This document shows, piece after piece, positions 27,298 to 37,569 of a stretch of 64,000 nt of DNA. The stretch covers positions 62,001 through 126,000 of the forward strand of contig JBNKCX010000003.1 in NCBI GenBank assembly GCA_050287965.1, in the 5' to 3' direction. Origin of the DNA: CBFDBF01 sp050287965. GTDB taxonomy: Bacteria > Pseudomonadota > Gammaproteobacteria > Chromatiales > Chromatiaceae. Below the pieces are notes generated by a model. That model saw nothing but the letters and a program-made list of their open reading frames with translations, was not told where the DNA came from and made no database searches. The translations under genes were made by a program, and so were the position numbers. How positions within the stretch are numbered: position 1 is the first letter of the stretch; every line of letters begins with the position of its first letter.

Positions 27298-27945
27298 TCA
27301 ATGCAGGACCACCGGCGATTCTGCCTCCCGCAACAGCTCTTCCACGGTGGCGGCGATTCTCCTGCGGCCTAGGAGGAGCTGCCAGCGCGTGCCTCCGCAC
27401 TGGCGCCAGAGCAGCGCGGCGCGGATCCCCGCCAGCAACAGGGCGCGTATCAGGTTGATGTTGTCACGGTTCTGCAAGTGCAGGGGTTCCCCTTGAACCA
27501 TGATGCGAGGCTGCAGGGTGCTGATGGTCTCGGCGTAGATATCGGCAAGCTGTGCCAGGATATTTTCATGCAGCATGGGAAAATGTTCCAGTCTCCGGGT
27601 GGCCAGCTCAATACCGCTTTTGATCTTCTCTATCATGGCGTTCTGTTTCATCAGCTTACGTTCCAGGTACAGCAGGGCGACGACGTAGCGGCTGGTCTCC
27701 ATATCGTCGCGTGCGGCACCGCTGAGATGGGCCTGCAGCCGGTGCAGACCCACAGCTACACCTTGTACTCCTCCGAATACGGTTTCCGTGGAGTCTGCGT
27801 CGATCTGGAACAGGCTGAAGATGCTGGCTTCCGTGGCGGACGGGTCCGCGGACCCGTAGCGGGCGATTCTGGCAACCAGGTGGGTTGCCTGGAACAGCGC
27901 GGCCAGGGCTATACATCTATCTCTATCGTGTTTTCTAAAGCTCAT
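27298..27945 (-). CDS. hflD: HflD-family protein (high-frequency lysogenization)
   Basis: 215 residues. The sequence ALAALFQATHLVARIARYG and the helical core VQGVAVGLHRLQAHLSG fit HflD. In E. coli HflD is a peripheral membrane protein that affects lambda CII stability; its housekeeping role is unclear. The position directly after mnmA (12-base gap) and upstream of purB is the conserved gammaproteobacterial order and supports the call. No strong ribosome binding site precedes the ATG, which suits translational coupling with mnmA. Confidence 0.88.
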   Translation of the reverse strand: MSFRKHDRDRCIALAALFQATHLVARIARYGSADPSATEASIFSLFQIDADSTETVFGGVQGVAVGLHRLQAHLSGAARDDMETSRYVVALLYLERKLMKQNAMIEKIKSGIELATRRLEHFPMLHENILAQLADIYAETISTLQPRIMVQGEPLHLQNRDNINLIRALLLAGIRAALLWRQCGGTRWQLLLGRRRIAATVEELLREAESPVVLH

Positions 27946-27957
27946 GGTTCTACCCGT

Positions 27958-29052
27958 CTAGGAGGTGCTCGAAAGTCCCTGATCAATAATAGCGCCGCCG
28001 ATGCATTCGTTGTCGCGGTAAAAAACCACTGACTGTCCCGGCGTTACGGCCCATTGCGGTCGTCGAAAGTCGACCCGGCAACGGTTTCCTTCCTGAGACA
28101 GCAGGGTGCAGGATTGCAGCGGTTGACGATGCCGGATCCTGGCCCTGCAGTCGAGAGGCAGTTGCGGCGGTCGGTCGGAAATCCAGTGCATCTGACTGCC
28201 GAGCAGCCCCTCTTGGAGAAGCATTGGGTGGTCGTGCCCTTGGACGACTATCAGGGCGTTACGTTCCAGGTCCTTGGCTGCGACGAACCAGGGGATCTCA
28301 TCGACGCCGGCCACGCCGCCGATCCCCAGCCCTTTGCGCTGGCCGACGGTGTAATACATCAGCCCCTGATGTTCACCCAATTGTCTGCCTTCAGGGGTAT
28401 TGATGGGCCCCGGGTTTGAAGGTAGATAACGGTTCAGAAAGTCCCGGAATTTGCGTTCGCCGATAAAGCAGATACCGGTGCTGTCCTTCTTCTCATGATT
28501 CGGAAAGCCCGCCTCTCGGGCCAGCTTACGTACCTCGTTCTTGGTAAGGTCACCCAGGGGGAAGAGTGAATGCGCCAATTGGTGCTGATTGAGGAGATAG
28601 AGAAAATAGGTCTGGTCCTTGTCTTCATCCTGAGCCAGCAATAGTCGGGTGCCGTCTGAGTCTTTGCGGATACGGGCGTAGTGGCCGGTTGCGATATAGC
28701 GAGCGCCCAGGTTGAGGGCATGGTCGAGAAACGCCTTGAATTTTATTTCGCGGTTGCAGAGAACGTCGGGGTTGGGTGTACGGCCAGCCCGGTACTCGCT
28801 GAGAAAGTGTTCGAAGACATGGTCCCAGTATTCGGCGGAGAAATTTACGCTGTGCAAGGGTATTCCGAGTTGCGAGGCGACGGCGTGGGCATCGCGCAGA
28901 TCCTCGGCCGCAGAGCAGTACTCTTCGGTATCGTCTTCTTCCCAGTTCTTCATGAACAGGCCTTCGACCTCCCACCCCTGCCGGAGCAGGAGCAGGGCGG
29001 CCACGGAAGAGTCCACACCGCCGGACATGCCGATTATTACCTTGTCTGCCAT
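27958..29052 (-). CDS. mnmA: tRNA-specific 2-thiouridylase
   Basis: 364 residues from ATG 29052, where the family begins (MADKVIIGMSGGVDSSVAAL). A frame extending to 29283 adds 77 residues unlike any MnmA and is rejected. The PP-loop SGGVDSS binds ATP. The catalytic cysteine pair is Cys99 (DVLCNREIKF) and Cys195 (STGICFIGERKF). The enzyme adds sulfur to the wobble uridine 34 of Lys, Glu and Gln tRNAs. The upstream secreted-protein gene ends 13 bases before this start on the same strand. Confidence 0.96.
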   Translation of the reverse strand: MADKVIIGMSGGVDSSVAALLLLRQGWEVEGLFMKNWEEDDTEEYCSAAEDLRDAHAVASQLGIPLHSVNFSAEYWDHVFEHFLSEYRAGRTPNPDVLCNREIKFKAFLDHALNLGARYIATGHYARIRKDSDGTRLLLAQDEDKDQTYFLYLLNQHQLAHSLFPLGDLTKNEVRKLAREAGFPNHEKKDSTGICFIGERKFRDFLNRYLPSNPGPINTPEGRQLGEHQGLMYYTVGQRKGLGIGGVAGVDEIPWFVAAKDLERNALIVVQGHDHPMLLQEGLLGSQMHWISDRPPQLPLDCRARIRHRQPLQSCTLLSQEGNRCRVDFRRPQWAVTPGQSVVFYRDNECIGGAIIDQGLSSTS

Positions 29053-29065
29053 AGCGGAGGACGGA

Positions 29066-29704
29066 TTACCCTTTAAAGTTGGGTGGTTTCCAGCCTTCTC
29101 TCCAATTCTCAAGGGGCAGGATGGCCGGTGGCACCCCGTTGTCGTAGAACCAGGAGTCAACCGCCCAACGTTTTTCGGTGTCTTTTTCGCTGATGACCGC
29201 CGTTGTGTGCGGCCAGCCCCCGAAGAAGAACAGATTCCGTGTCTGGCGGTCTTCCACCTGATGCCACTTGAGCAATCCGGCACGTTCCATCATGGTCAGA
29301 TAGGTGGTGGTATTGGTGGATTCATCGACGCAGTCCATCTGATTTCCACCCGCGGAGAATCCCTGGAGGTTGCCGCCCTTGTCGTTACTGGTATCGATCA
29401 TCTTTCCCACCAGGATCTCCATTCGTCCCACAGCCTCTGCGATGCGTTTGCGCTCTTCGGCGGCACTGGCGGGGGGCGGCCGGAAGAGGGTCAGGATCTG
29501 ATTCCATTGGCTCTGGGTTAGAGTGAGTTCCGCAATCTCCTTGCAGGTGTGTTTGTAACAGACCTCAAACTTCCCGGGAGAGGGGGATGGGGTGGGTGGA
29601 TCGTAGGGTTGTACGACATCAATCCCCCCTTGCGCAGACGGGGGAACGGAAGACGTAATCAGGATGATCGCCAAAGGCAGGCCGCTAAATGGTAAAAGTT
29701 TCAT
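29066..29704 (-). CDS. Secreted protein with possible Cys-His-Asp catalytic triad
   Basis: 212 residues from ATG 29704, where a clear signal peptide begins (MKLLPFSGLPLAIILITSS). The mature protein starts with a proline-rich linker and a CYKHTC pair. In the second half, Cys125 in NQMDCVDESTN, His166 in GGWPHTTAV and Asp183 in RWAVDSWFYDNG have the order and surroundings of a transglutaminase-like cysteine peptidase triad. I do not recognise a named family, so the enzymatic role is inference. It ends 13 bases before mnmA and may be co-transcribed. No Shine-Dalgarno sequence is visible. Confidence 0.65.
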   Translation of the reverse strand: MKLLPFSGLPLAIILITSSVPPSAQGGIDVVQPYDPPTPSPSPGKFEVCYKHTCKEIAELTLTQSQWNQILTLFRPPPASAAEERKRIAEAVGRMEILVGKMIDTSNDKGGNLQGFSAGGNQMDCVDESTNTTTYLTMMERAGLLKWHQVEDRQTRNLFFFGGWPHTTAVISEKDTEKRWAVDSWFYDNGVPPAILPLENWREGWKPPNFKG

Positions 29705-29818
29705 GATAGGAGGGATTATCTGTGATGTGTGTTTCTTTGTCAGGTGCGGGATTCGGTTTAGCAACCGCTGTCTCGTTTTCGCGAACGCGGTTTCCCTGTT
29801 CCAGGCGCAAGAGAAGGT

Positions 29819-30370
29819 TTACCGCCGCGGTTTCGTCTGCAGCTCCAGCCACTCTCCGGGCTGCAGGTTACCGAGGCGCCAGCGGCCGATACGGATACGT
29901 ACCAGGCGCAGGGTAGGGTAGCCGGTTGCGGCGGTCATTCGCCGGACCTGACGATTCCGTCCCTCACAGATCTTTAATTCCAGCCATTGTGTGGGGATAT
30001 TGCGCCGATAACGGACGGGTGGATCACGCGGCCAGAGATCCGGAGGATCAATCAGACGCGCTTCCGCGGCGAGGGTGGGGCCGTCATTCAAGTCGACCCC
30101 GCGGCGAAGTCGCTGCAGAGTATCCTCGTTCGGAATCCCTTCAACCTGCACCAGATAGGTTTTCCAGGTCTTGCCGCGGGGATTGGAGATGCGATGCTGA
30201 AGCTTACCGTCGTCGGTCAGCAGCACCAGGCCTTCGCTGTCCCGGTCGAGCCGGCCGGCGGGATAGACTTCCTTAACCGGGATGTAATCAGCGAGGGTGG
30301 CGCGTTCGCCCGCATCCGTGAACTGGGTGAGAACTCCAAAGGGTTTATTGAACAGGATAATACGGGGCAT
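29819..30370 (-). CDS. rluE: 23S rRNA pseudouridine synthase, RluE type
   Basis: 183 residues, short and lacking an S4 domain, as in the RluE subgroup. The catalytic motif is GRLDRDSEGLVLLTDDG with the essential Asp. RKTYLV-like WKTYLVQVEG and EGRNRQVRRMTA are conserved family segments. The substrate in E. coli is U2457 of 23S rRNA. The family also contains RluB, RluF and RsuA, but size and the N terminus (ILFNKPFGVLTQFT) favour RluE. It lies 66 bases downstream of a GGDEF gene on the same strand. Confidence 0.9.
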   Translation of the reverse strand: MPRIILFNKPFGVLTQFTDAGERATLADYIPVKEVYPAGRLDRDSEGLVLLTDDGKLQHRISNPRGKTWKTYLVQVEGIPNEDTLQRLRRGVDLNDGPTLAAEARLIDPPDLWPRDPPVRYRRNIPTQWLELKICEGRNRQVRRMTAATGYPTLRLVRIRIGRWRLGNLQPGEWLELQTKPRR

Positions 30371-30436
30371 GGATATCGGGCATCTGGACTGGATCAGCGT
30401 AATTATAAAAAAACGCGACCCCGGATGAAGCCCGAT

Positions 30437-31375
30437 TTACTGCGTGATTTCGTCAGTGCTTTCGCTGACCACGCGATTTCTTCCGTTCCGCTTCGCCGCA
30501 TACAGGGCGTCATCCGCTCTCTTGAGAACGCTGGTGGCGTCTTCTTCATCTCTCAGGGTGACGACTCCCAGGCTTACGGTCATACGGATTACGCAGTCCA
30601 GCTTCGGACAGAGTTGTTCCACGGCGTTACGGATGCGCTCAGCCAACTGTTTCGCCCCCTCCAGGCAGGTGCCGCTAAGCAGTACCAGAAACTCTTCGCC
30701 GCCGTAACGGAACAGCATATCGGAATCACGGATGGTGTTTTCCACGCACGCGGCTGCGGCGCGCAACGCCTGGTCACCATACAGGTGGCCGAATTGGTCG
30801 TTGATCCGTTTGAAATGGTCGATATCCAAAAGGATGAAGGACAGGGGGGTGTCCTGCCGCCTGGTCAGGTCGATTTCACGTTTCAATGCACTTTCCATCG
30901 CCGCACGATTCTTGACTCCGGTTACCGGATCCATGATGGCGGTCCTGAGCGCCTGGTGATAAAGCAGGGTGTTGCGCAACGGGTAAAGCAGTGCGGACAG
31001 CAGGTTTTCCGCGGTTATCAGCTCTTCGTGGCTAAACGGGGTTTTCCGAAAAATCCGGATTGTGCCCAATACCTCAGCGGCAACCGTAAGTTCATAGGAA
31101 CAGCTGTGGATCTCTTGGTCACCGAGAAAGATCTCGATCTTCGCTGCCGGGAAATCATAGCTGAGACCGTCAAAACAGAGATTTCTTCCTAGCTCGGAGG
31201 CGAACAGGGCGAGAAGTTCGTTAATCTCCAGGGTGGTCTGCAGTACTCCCGCCAGTTCCAGGACGCGTGGCGTCAGGTCGGCTTGCGTCGGTACTACAGG
31301 TCCTGCCGCTTCTCCTGAAAGGGGAGGAGGCGCATTTTTCCGCTCGTCTGATATCCGGCTGGTTTGGCCACTCAT
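30437..31375 (-). CDS. Soluble diguanylate cyclase with GAF-like N-terminal domain
   Basis: 312 residues, no membrane segment. Residues about 35-145 (ADLTPRVLELAGVLQTTLEI onward) look like a GAF-type sensor. The GGDEF domain follows from about 145, with MDPVTGVKNRAA at its start, DIDHFKRIND for metal binding, intact active site RYGGEEF and I-site RDSD upstream. It should make c-di-GMP in the cytoplasm under feedback control. An N-terminal Pro/Ala-rich segment of 30 residues is probably disordered. Confidence 0.9.
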   Translation of the reverse strand: MSGQTSRISDERKNAPPPLSGEAAGPVVPTQADLTPRVLELAGVLQTTLEINELLALFASELGRNLCFDGLSYDFPAAKIEIFLGDQEIHSCSYELTVAAEVLGTIRIFRKTPFSHEELITAENLLSALLYPLRNTLLYHQALRTAIMDPVTGVKNRAAMESALKREIDLTRRQDTPLSFILLDIDHFKRINDQFGHLYGDQALRAAAACVENTIRDSDMLFRYGGEEFLVLLSGTCLEGAKQLAERIRNAVEQLCPKLDCVIRMTVSLGVVTLRDEEDATSVLKRADDALYAAKRNGRNRVVSESTDEITQ

Positions 31376-31484
31376 GGTCGGGTTACCTGGTAGAAATTAT
31401 ACGCAGGAATACTAGCTAGAACCGTGCCAGAATGTAAAAACAGATGTAAAACAGTAAGTTACAAAGATGAAAGAAAAGATATCC

Positions 31485-31517
31485 GGCAAACTGACGTCTT
31501 TTTGACGTCAGTTTGCC
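31485..31517 (-). terminator. Perfect 14-bp hairpin at the 3' end of the yciK-like gene
   Basis: GGCAAACTGACGTC and its exact complement are separated by a 5-base loop. The yciK stop codon lies in the stem. The following minus-strand sequence is T-rich but has no unbroken T-run, so it may be an imperfect terminator or a stabilising 3' hairpin. Confidence 0.5.
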
Positions 31518-32275
31518 GTTTGCCCGTCTTCCTCGGCATCGAACGCCCGACCGGTTGTGCCGATGCTGTCAGGTCCCATCAGCCACAGATAGAACGGAAC
31601 GAGATCTTCCGGCGGTTTGGGAGACATGGGATTTTCCCCGGGATACGCCAGGGCCCTAAGCCTGGTCTTGGTGGGGCCGGGGGCGATACTGTTGACCCGG
31701 ATATTGCTGCCGTCCCGGGTCTCTTCCGCAAGAATCTGCATCAGACCTTCAATGGCGAATTTGGATACGCCGTAGGCGCCCCAGTAGGCCTTGCCCTGGC
31801 GTCCCACCCGGTCGGATGTGAAGAGCACCGAGGCATCCCGCGCCTTGCGCAGCAAAGGCAGGCAGGCCTGGGTAAGAAGGAACGGTGCGTTAAGGTTTAC
31901 CTGCTGAATCTTGTACCAGTTTTCAATGTCGTAATCGTCGATTCTGCCGAGCATCAACAATTCAGCGGCGTTGTGCAGTAGGCCCTCCAGGGAGCCGAAC
32001 TCTTCACCCAGTTTATCCGCCAGTTCCTGGTAATGCTGCGGCGTGGCCCCTTCGAGATTCATGGGATAGATCGCGGGCTGAGGTCCTCCGGCCAGTTCGA
32101 TGGCGTCGTAAACCTGCTCCAGCTTTGACAGGGTGCGGCCCAGTAGAACCACGGTTGCGCCATGGGCGGCGAAAGCCTCGGATACGACCCGGCCGATACC
32201 GCTGCCGGCGCCGGTGACCAGTATGGTCCGGTCCTTTAGAAGATCTTTCTTGGGCTGGTAGTCAAACATATACAA
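31508..32275 (-). CDS. yciK: YciK-type short-chain dehydrogenase/reductase
   Basis: 255 residues. The cofactor motif TGAGSGIG, NAA in LLHNAAELL, the catalytic Ser in LFTSDRVGR and YxxxK in YWGAYGVSKFA mark an intact classical SDR. The Asn-Ala-Ala variant and the overall fit match the YciK subgroup. The substrate is unknown. It lies downstream of the mupP/gph and ubiG genes, the same order known from Pseudomonas, and the three form a minus-strand operon. Confidence 0.9.
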   Translation of the reverse strand: MYMFDYQPKKDLLKDRTILVTGAGSGIGRVVSEAFAAHGATVVLLGRTLSKLEQVYDAIELAGGPQPAIYPMNLEGATPQHYQELADKLGEEFGSLEGLLHNAAELLMLGRIDDYDIENWYKIQQVNLNAPFLLTQACLPLLRKARDASVLFTSDRVGRQGKAYWGAYGVSKFAIEGLMQILAEETRDGSNIRVNSIAPGPTKTRLRALAYPGENPMSPKPPEDLVPFYLWLMGPDSIGTTGRAFDAEEDGQTAN

Positions 32276-32329
32276 ACGTCCTTGAGGGGTTGCTCTGGTA
32301 GGGTTGTAAAAGGTTGCTGGAAACGGGTG

Positions 32330-32998
32330 CTACTCCGGCGGCAGGTGCAACCATTTTAGTATATCCGATGGATGTTCGATCTCTCCGTCCGCCTGCCATT
32401 CCTCCGGCCGGTCATCTTCACCGAGGTAGCCGAACAGGGCGACCAGGGTGGTGGTCCCGGCGTGGTTTCCCGCCTCGATATCCCGTCTGGCGTCCCCCAC
32501 ATAGAGACATTCGTCAGGCGTTCCTCCGGCCAACCGGCAGGCGTGCAGGATCGGCTCCGGATGGGGTTTGCTGTTGTTTGTGGTATCACCGCTGACGATA
32601 CAGGCCGCCCGCTGCCTCAGCCCCAGCTGTTCCATCAGCGGCTCGGTGAGCCAGGAAGGTTTATTGGTGACGATACCCCAACGGATCTGGTGACGGTCGA
32701 GCTGTTCAATGAGTTCCGTCATACCGGGAAAGAGGGTGGTGTGGCGGCTGAGGTTCTCCTGGTAGAAGCGGAGCAGGTCCTGCCGCAGGGATTCAAATCC
32801 TTCGTCCTCCGGTGTCAGACCGAATCCGGTCCGGATCAGGGCGCCGCCGCCGTGCGAGACGGCGGGCCGGATCTTTTCGAACGGCAGCGGCGCGCGGCCA
32901 TGTAGCTCCAGTGTCCTGTTCAGGGCATCGGCCAGGTCCGGAGCGGTATCGGCGAAGGTGCCGTCGAGGTCGAACAGGACGACTTTAATTTCAGCCAT
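32330..32998 (-). CDS. mupP: HAD phosphatase: N-acetylmuramate-6-phosphate phosphatase or phosphoglycolate phosphatase
   Basis: 222 residues with HAD motif I DLDGTFADTAPDL, motif II in IVTNKP, a lysine in NNSKPHPEPIL and motif IV YVGDARRDIEAG. Homologues were long called Gph. The gene located between ubiG and yciK in Pseudomonas was shown to encode MupP, which removes phosphate from MurNAc-6-phosphate in peptidoglycan recycling. The identical order here makes MupP the better guess, but sequence alone does not exclude Gph. The start overlaps the ubiG stop by eight bases. Confidence 0.8.
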   Translation of the reverse strand: MAEIKVVLFDLDGTFADTAPDLADALNRTLELHGRAPLPFEKIRPAVSHGGGALIRTGFGLTPEDEGFESLRQDLLRFYQENLSRHTTLFPGMTELIEQLDRHQIRWGIVTNKPSWLTEPLMEQLGLRQRAACIVSGDTTNNSKPHPEPILHACRLAGGTPDECLYVGDARRDIEAGNHAGTTTLVALFGYLGEDDRPEEWQADGEIEHPSDILKWLHLPPE

Positions 32999-33707
32999 TA
33001 GTTTCTTTGCGGCAGGCCACCATGTAGTTCACGTCCACGTCCCGGTCCAGACGATAGGTCCCGGTAAGGGGGTTGTACACCAAGCCGGTGATGTCGGTAC
33101 TGACAAGTTCCGCGTTACGCAGCCAGCGGGCGAGTTCTGATGGTTTTATAAACTTGTCGTAATCGTGGGTTCCTTTCGGCAGCAGGCGCAGAAGATACTC
33201 GGCACCGATGATGGCGAAGAGATAGGATTTCGGATTACGGTTCAGGGTCGAGAAAAACAGCCGACCGCCGGGTTTCACCAGCTTGGCGCAGGCGCTTACC
33301 ACTGAAGAAGGGTCGGGAACGTGCTCAAGCATCTCCATACAGGTGATGATGTCGAACGACTCCGGCTCTTTCTCCGCCAGCTGTTCCACAGGGATCCGCT
33401 GGTAGTCGACATCGAGACCGGACTCCAGCAGGTGCAGGCGCGCCACCTCGAGGGGCGCTTTACCCATGTCGATACCTGTTACCACTGCCCCTCTTGCGGC
33501 CATGCTCTCCGCCAGGATCCCGCCGCCGCAGCCCACATCAAGCACCCGTTTGCCCTCCAGGCCGGCAATGCCATCGACGTAGTCCAGGCGCAGTGGATTG
33601 ATTTCGTGCAGGGGTTTGAACTCGCTGCCGGGATCCCACCAGCGGGCGGCAAGTTCCTCGAACTTGCCGATCTCTTTCTGATCGACATTAGGGTGATGGG
33701 CGCTCAT
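32991..33707 (-). CDS. ubiG: Ubiquinone biosynthesis O-methyltransferase
   Basis: 238 residues from ATG 33707 (MSAHHPNVDQKEIGKFEELA), the usual UbiG start; an upstream in-frame ATG adds 18 unrelated residues. SAM-binding motif I is VLDVGCGGGILAE. ARWWDPGSEFKPLHEINPLR and the LFFSTLNRNPKSYL segment are typical UbiG. It performs both O-methylations of ubiquinone synthesis, so the host respires with ubiquinone. It leads the ubiG-mupP-yciK operon and lies 70 bases after mtaD. Confidence 0.95.
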   Translation of the reverse strand: MSAHHPNVDQKEIGKFEELAARWWDPGSEFKPLHEINPLRLDYVDGIAGLEGKRVLDVGCGGGILAESMAARGAVVTGIDMGKAPLEVARLHLLESGLDVDYQRIPVEQLAEKEPESFDIITCMEMLEHVPDPSSVVSACAKLVKPGGRLFFSTLNRNPKSYLFAIIGAEYLLRLLPKGTHDYDKFIKPSELARWLRNAELVSTDITGLVYNPLTGTYRLDRDVDVNYMVACRKETNG

Positions 33708-33776
33708 TCTTAAATCTATTACCTGGGACTTGGGTGAGAGGATTATACCGGATGTAGCCAAATGGAACCGCCGGGG

Positions 33777-35090
33777 TTATCTGTTACCGATCTTACGGCC
33801 CCACTCCTTGGCATTTTCACGGATCTTCGCGGCGTTAAGGGTAGTCAACTCACACCCTTTGACGACCTGTCTCCCGGCAACCCAGACGTCCGAGACCTTG
33901 TCCCGGCCGGTAGCGTAGACCAGTTGCGACACCGGGTTGTACACCGGCAGGGTCTCAATGCCGCCCAGATCGACGGCCACCATATCCGCAGATTTACCCG
34001 GTTCCAGGGAACCGGTCTCTTGGCCTATCCCCAGCGCCTCGGCGCCGTTTATGGTGGCCATTCGCAGTACCGTGGTCGCGGGTACGGCGCTGGCGCTTTT
34101 GGCGACCCCTTTGCCCAGGAGGGCGGCGCTGCGCATCTCGCTGAACATATCCAGGTCGTTATTGCTGGCAGCACCGTCTGTTCCCAGGGCGACGTTGATA
34201 CCCGCATCCAGCAGATTCGCCACCGGGCAGAACCCGCTGGCCAGTTTCAGATTGGACTCCGGACAGTGAACCACGTGCGCCCCGGATCGGGAAAACAGCT
34301 CAACCTCCTGATCTTCCAGTTGTGTCATGTGTACCGCCACCAGAGAGGGCGAGAGGAGTCCCAGTTCCTGCAACCGCTCCATCGGTCGGTTTCCGTGCTG
34401 TTCCAGGCCCTGCAGGATCTCGTCGCGGGTCTCATGCACATGCATATGGATGGGGATGTTGAGTTCGTCCGCAAGGGTGCGGATGCGTTCCAGGGGCGCA
34501 TCGGAGACGGAGTAGGGGGCGTGCGGGGCGAACGCGGTGTTGATCAGGTTGTGGTTGCGATAGCGGTCATGGACCTCGACGCCACGGTGGAGATATTCGT
34601 CGTGATCCGCGGCCCAGGCGGAGGGGAAGTCGATCATGATCAGCCCGACGACCGCCCGAATTCCCGCGTCAGCGGAGACACGCGCCGTTATATCCGGAAA
34701 GAAATACATGTCGTTGAAACAGGTAATGCCGCCCCGCAGCATCTCAGCCACCGCCAGTCGGGTGCCGTCGGCGATAAACTCTTCGCTGATCCATCGCTGT
34801 TCCGCGGGCCAGATGTGTTCGTTGAGCCATACCATCAGGGGGAGGTCGTCAGCCAGGCCTCGCAGGAGGCACATGGCGGCATGGGTATGGCTGTTGATGA
34901 GCCCGGGGATGACGGCATGGGCAGGGAGCTCATGCTCGTTTGCCGACGCATATTTCTCGCGGGCCGCCTCCGTCGGCAGGATCTCCAGAATACGTCCGCC
35001 CTGGATCGCAACCGAATGATGATCGAGTACCCGGTTCTCCGGATCCACCGGGATCACCCAACGGGCGTGAAGCAGCGTGTCGATGTCCAA
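33777..35090 (-). CDS. mtaD: 5-methylthioadenosine/S-adenosylhomocysteine deaminase (TRZ/ATZ family)
   Basis: 437 residues. Metal ligands are seen in NSHTHAAM, HMHVHETRDE and the Asp of LGTDGAASNND. PGLINSHTHAAMCLLRG and the C-terminal GSLEPGKSADMV are typical of the amidohydrolase superfamily. MtaD deaminates methylthioadenosine to methylthioinosine, known for the homologue beside ubiG in Pseudomonas. The methylthioribose-1-phosphate isomerase gene mtnA is divergent, 86 bases away, which supports a methylthioadenosine salvage role. Confidence 0.9.
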   Translation of the reverse strand: MDIDTLLHARWVIPVDPENRVLDHHSVAIQGGRILEILPTEAAREKYASANEHELPAHAVIPGLINSHTHAAMCLLRGLADDLPLMVWLNEHIWPAEQRWISEEFIADGTRLAVAEMLRGGITCFNDMYFFPDITARVSADAGIRAVVGLIMIDFPSAWAADHDEYLHRGVEVHDRYRNHNLINTAFAPHAPYSVSDAPLERIRTLADELNIPIHMHVHETRDEILQGLEQHGNRPMERLQELGLLSPSLVAVHMTQLEDQEVELFSRSGAHVVHCPESNLKLASGFCPVANLLDAGINVALGTDGAASNNDLDMFSEMRSAALLGKGVAKSASAVPATTVLRMATINGAEALGIGQETGSLEPGKSADMVAVDLGGIETLPVYNPVSQLVYATGRDKVSDVWVAGRQVVKGCELTTLNAAKIRENAKEWGRKIGNR

Positions 35091-35176
35091 ATTATTTTTC
35101 CTGTTTCCCCCGTAGAAGGGAGGATTCTATAAACGTATCGATTAGAATGCAGAAATTTGCCACGGTAAGAGAAAAG

Positions 35177-36235
<1,059 letters not shown>

Positions 36236-36342
36236 AGGGGCGATCCGTTTCGCGGGAAAAAGGAATTAATGGACGAAAACACTGTCAATAAGTAAGGTAT
36301 TGATCGCCATACCGAAAAATAATAGATAACAAAGGATTGACT

Positions 36343-37515
36343 ATGAAAAACCGTTCCCTGCTGTCTTTTCATCTTCCAGTATTGGTCCTGCTGATCTTCG
36401 TCGCCCAGGGTTGTAAACAGAGTTTTGCGGCACCTTGGCAGCCTGGGACTCAAACACAGAATTTGGCTGCAATCACCTCTCATCCGCAGTTCAGCAAAAT
36501 AAACGTCCTTGGAGAGAACCACAAAAGCGGAATCTTCGATATTTCCGTTGAATACGGCGACGACGGTATCGGCTGGATGGCCTATTCACGGGTAGAGATT
36601 CCGGCGCGTGTTGATACCCATCTTGCCAGGAGTATCGATCACGGCCGGACCTGGAGCTATGTGAGCACCATTAATCCTTCGGTGGCGGGAACTATCAAGC
36701 AGGGTGGAAAAGTAATCCCCGGGGTCTGGCGCTATGAAACGCCGGCTCTGGTCTATGATCGTGGCGACCGACCGGCGCGCCGCTGGAAACTATTCTCTCA
36801 GCAGGTCTTCGGTCTACCCCCATATAAGAGTGAAACTACGCTGTGGGGTGAAAGCTGGATCGAATACCGTTATGCGCGAACCCCTCTGGGTCCCTGGTCG
36901 AAGCCGGTTCGAATCCTCGGTACGGACAAGGGCAATCCGAAACATAATCTAAATGTCCTCCACCGGGATCTGAAGGACATGGAGTATTATAACGAGCTCG
37001 GGGTCCTGGAGTATAACGGAACGCTTTATATGAGCCTTGATGCCAGCCCGACCAAATCCGGACTTGGTCAGTGGAATAAGCGCAAGGTAATCCTGATTTC
37101 GTCTGCGGATCATGGGGGGTCTTGGCGTTACGTAGGTACGTTAACGGATTACTCCGACGCCAGCGATTTGGGTTACCTGGTACTTACCGGTACCAGCCTG
37201 GTTCGGGAGGGTAATCGAATCTATCTATTGGCGACGCCGTCGGGTGAGAAAGGCCTGTTTAAGAACAAGGGCCATGCCGGGCTTCTGGCGATCGAGTTTG
37301 CAGACATCAGCCGCGCAAAGTTGAAGCGCGATGGAAAGGGCGGGTTGATAGTGGCAAAACGTATCAAGCCTATCCTGAACTCCGGGGGGTTGAGTGATTT
37401 CGATGAACAAAACTACAACGGTGGCATTATATTCTGCCAGATCGATCTCAGCGAGAAATCCAAACAGGCCCAGTTCTTCAAGGCCTTTAACACCGGAATT
37501 GGTATAGGCGAATAG
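36343..37515 (+). CDS. Secreted BNR/sialidase-like beta-propeller protein
   Basis: 390 residues from ATG 36343, preceded by AAAGGA; a TTG two codons earlier is less likely. The N terminus is a signal sequence ending in FVAQGCKQ, possibly a lipoprotein site though the lipobox is atypical. Asp-box-like turns occur in RSIDHGRTWSYV and SSADHGGSWRYVG, as in BNR repeats of sialidases and related propellers. No sialidase RIP motif or catalytic arginine triad could be traced, so hydrolase activity is not claimed. It sits between mtnA and gyrA, next to a truncated PEP-CTERM gene, and breaks a conserved gene order. Confidence 0.65.
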   Translation: MKNRSLLSFHLPVLVLLIFVAQGCKQSFAAPWQPGTQTQNLAAITSHPQFSKINVLGENHKSGIFDISVEYGDDGIGWMAYSRVEIPARVDTHLARSIDHGRTWSYVSTINPSVAGTIKQGGKVIPGVWRYETPALVYDRGDRPARRWKLFSQQVFGLPPYKSETTLWGESWIEYRYARTPLGPWSKPVRILGTDKGNPKHNLNVLHRDLKDMEYYNELGVLEYNGTLYMSLDASPTKSGLGQWNKRKVILISSADHGGSWRYVGTLTDYSDASDLGYLVLTGTSLVREGNRIYLLATPSGEKGLFKNKGHAGLLAIEFADISRAKLKRDGKGGLIVAKRIKPILNSGGLSDFDEQNYNGGIIFCQIDLSEKSKQAQFFKAFNTGIGIGE

Positions 37516-37569
37516 GGAAATCACTGGAAGCCGTGTTCCCGGGCCTGATTCTGTACGGCCGGGGGCAGA

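Noticed and set aside
28000..29283. MnmA start at 29283
   Set aside because: The extra 77 residues overlap the upstream secreted-protein gene, and MnmA similarity begins exactly at ATG 29052.
33762..35132. 456-codon plus-strand frame opposite mtaD
   Set aside because: Mirror frame of a clear amidohydrolase; its composition follows the codon structure of mtaD.
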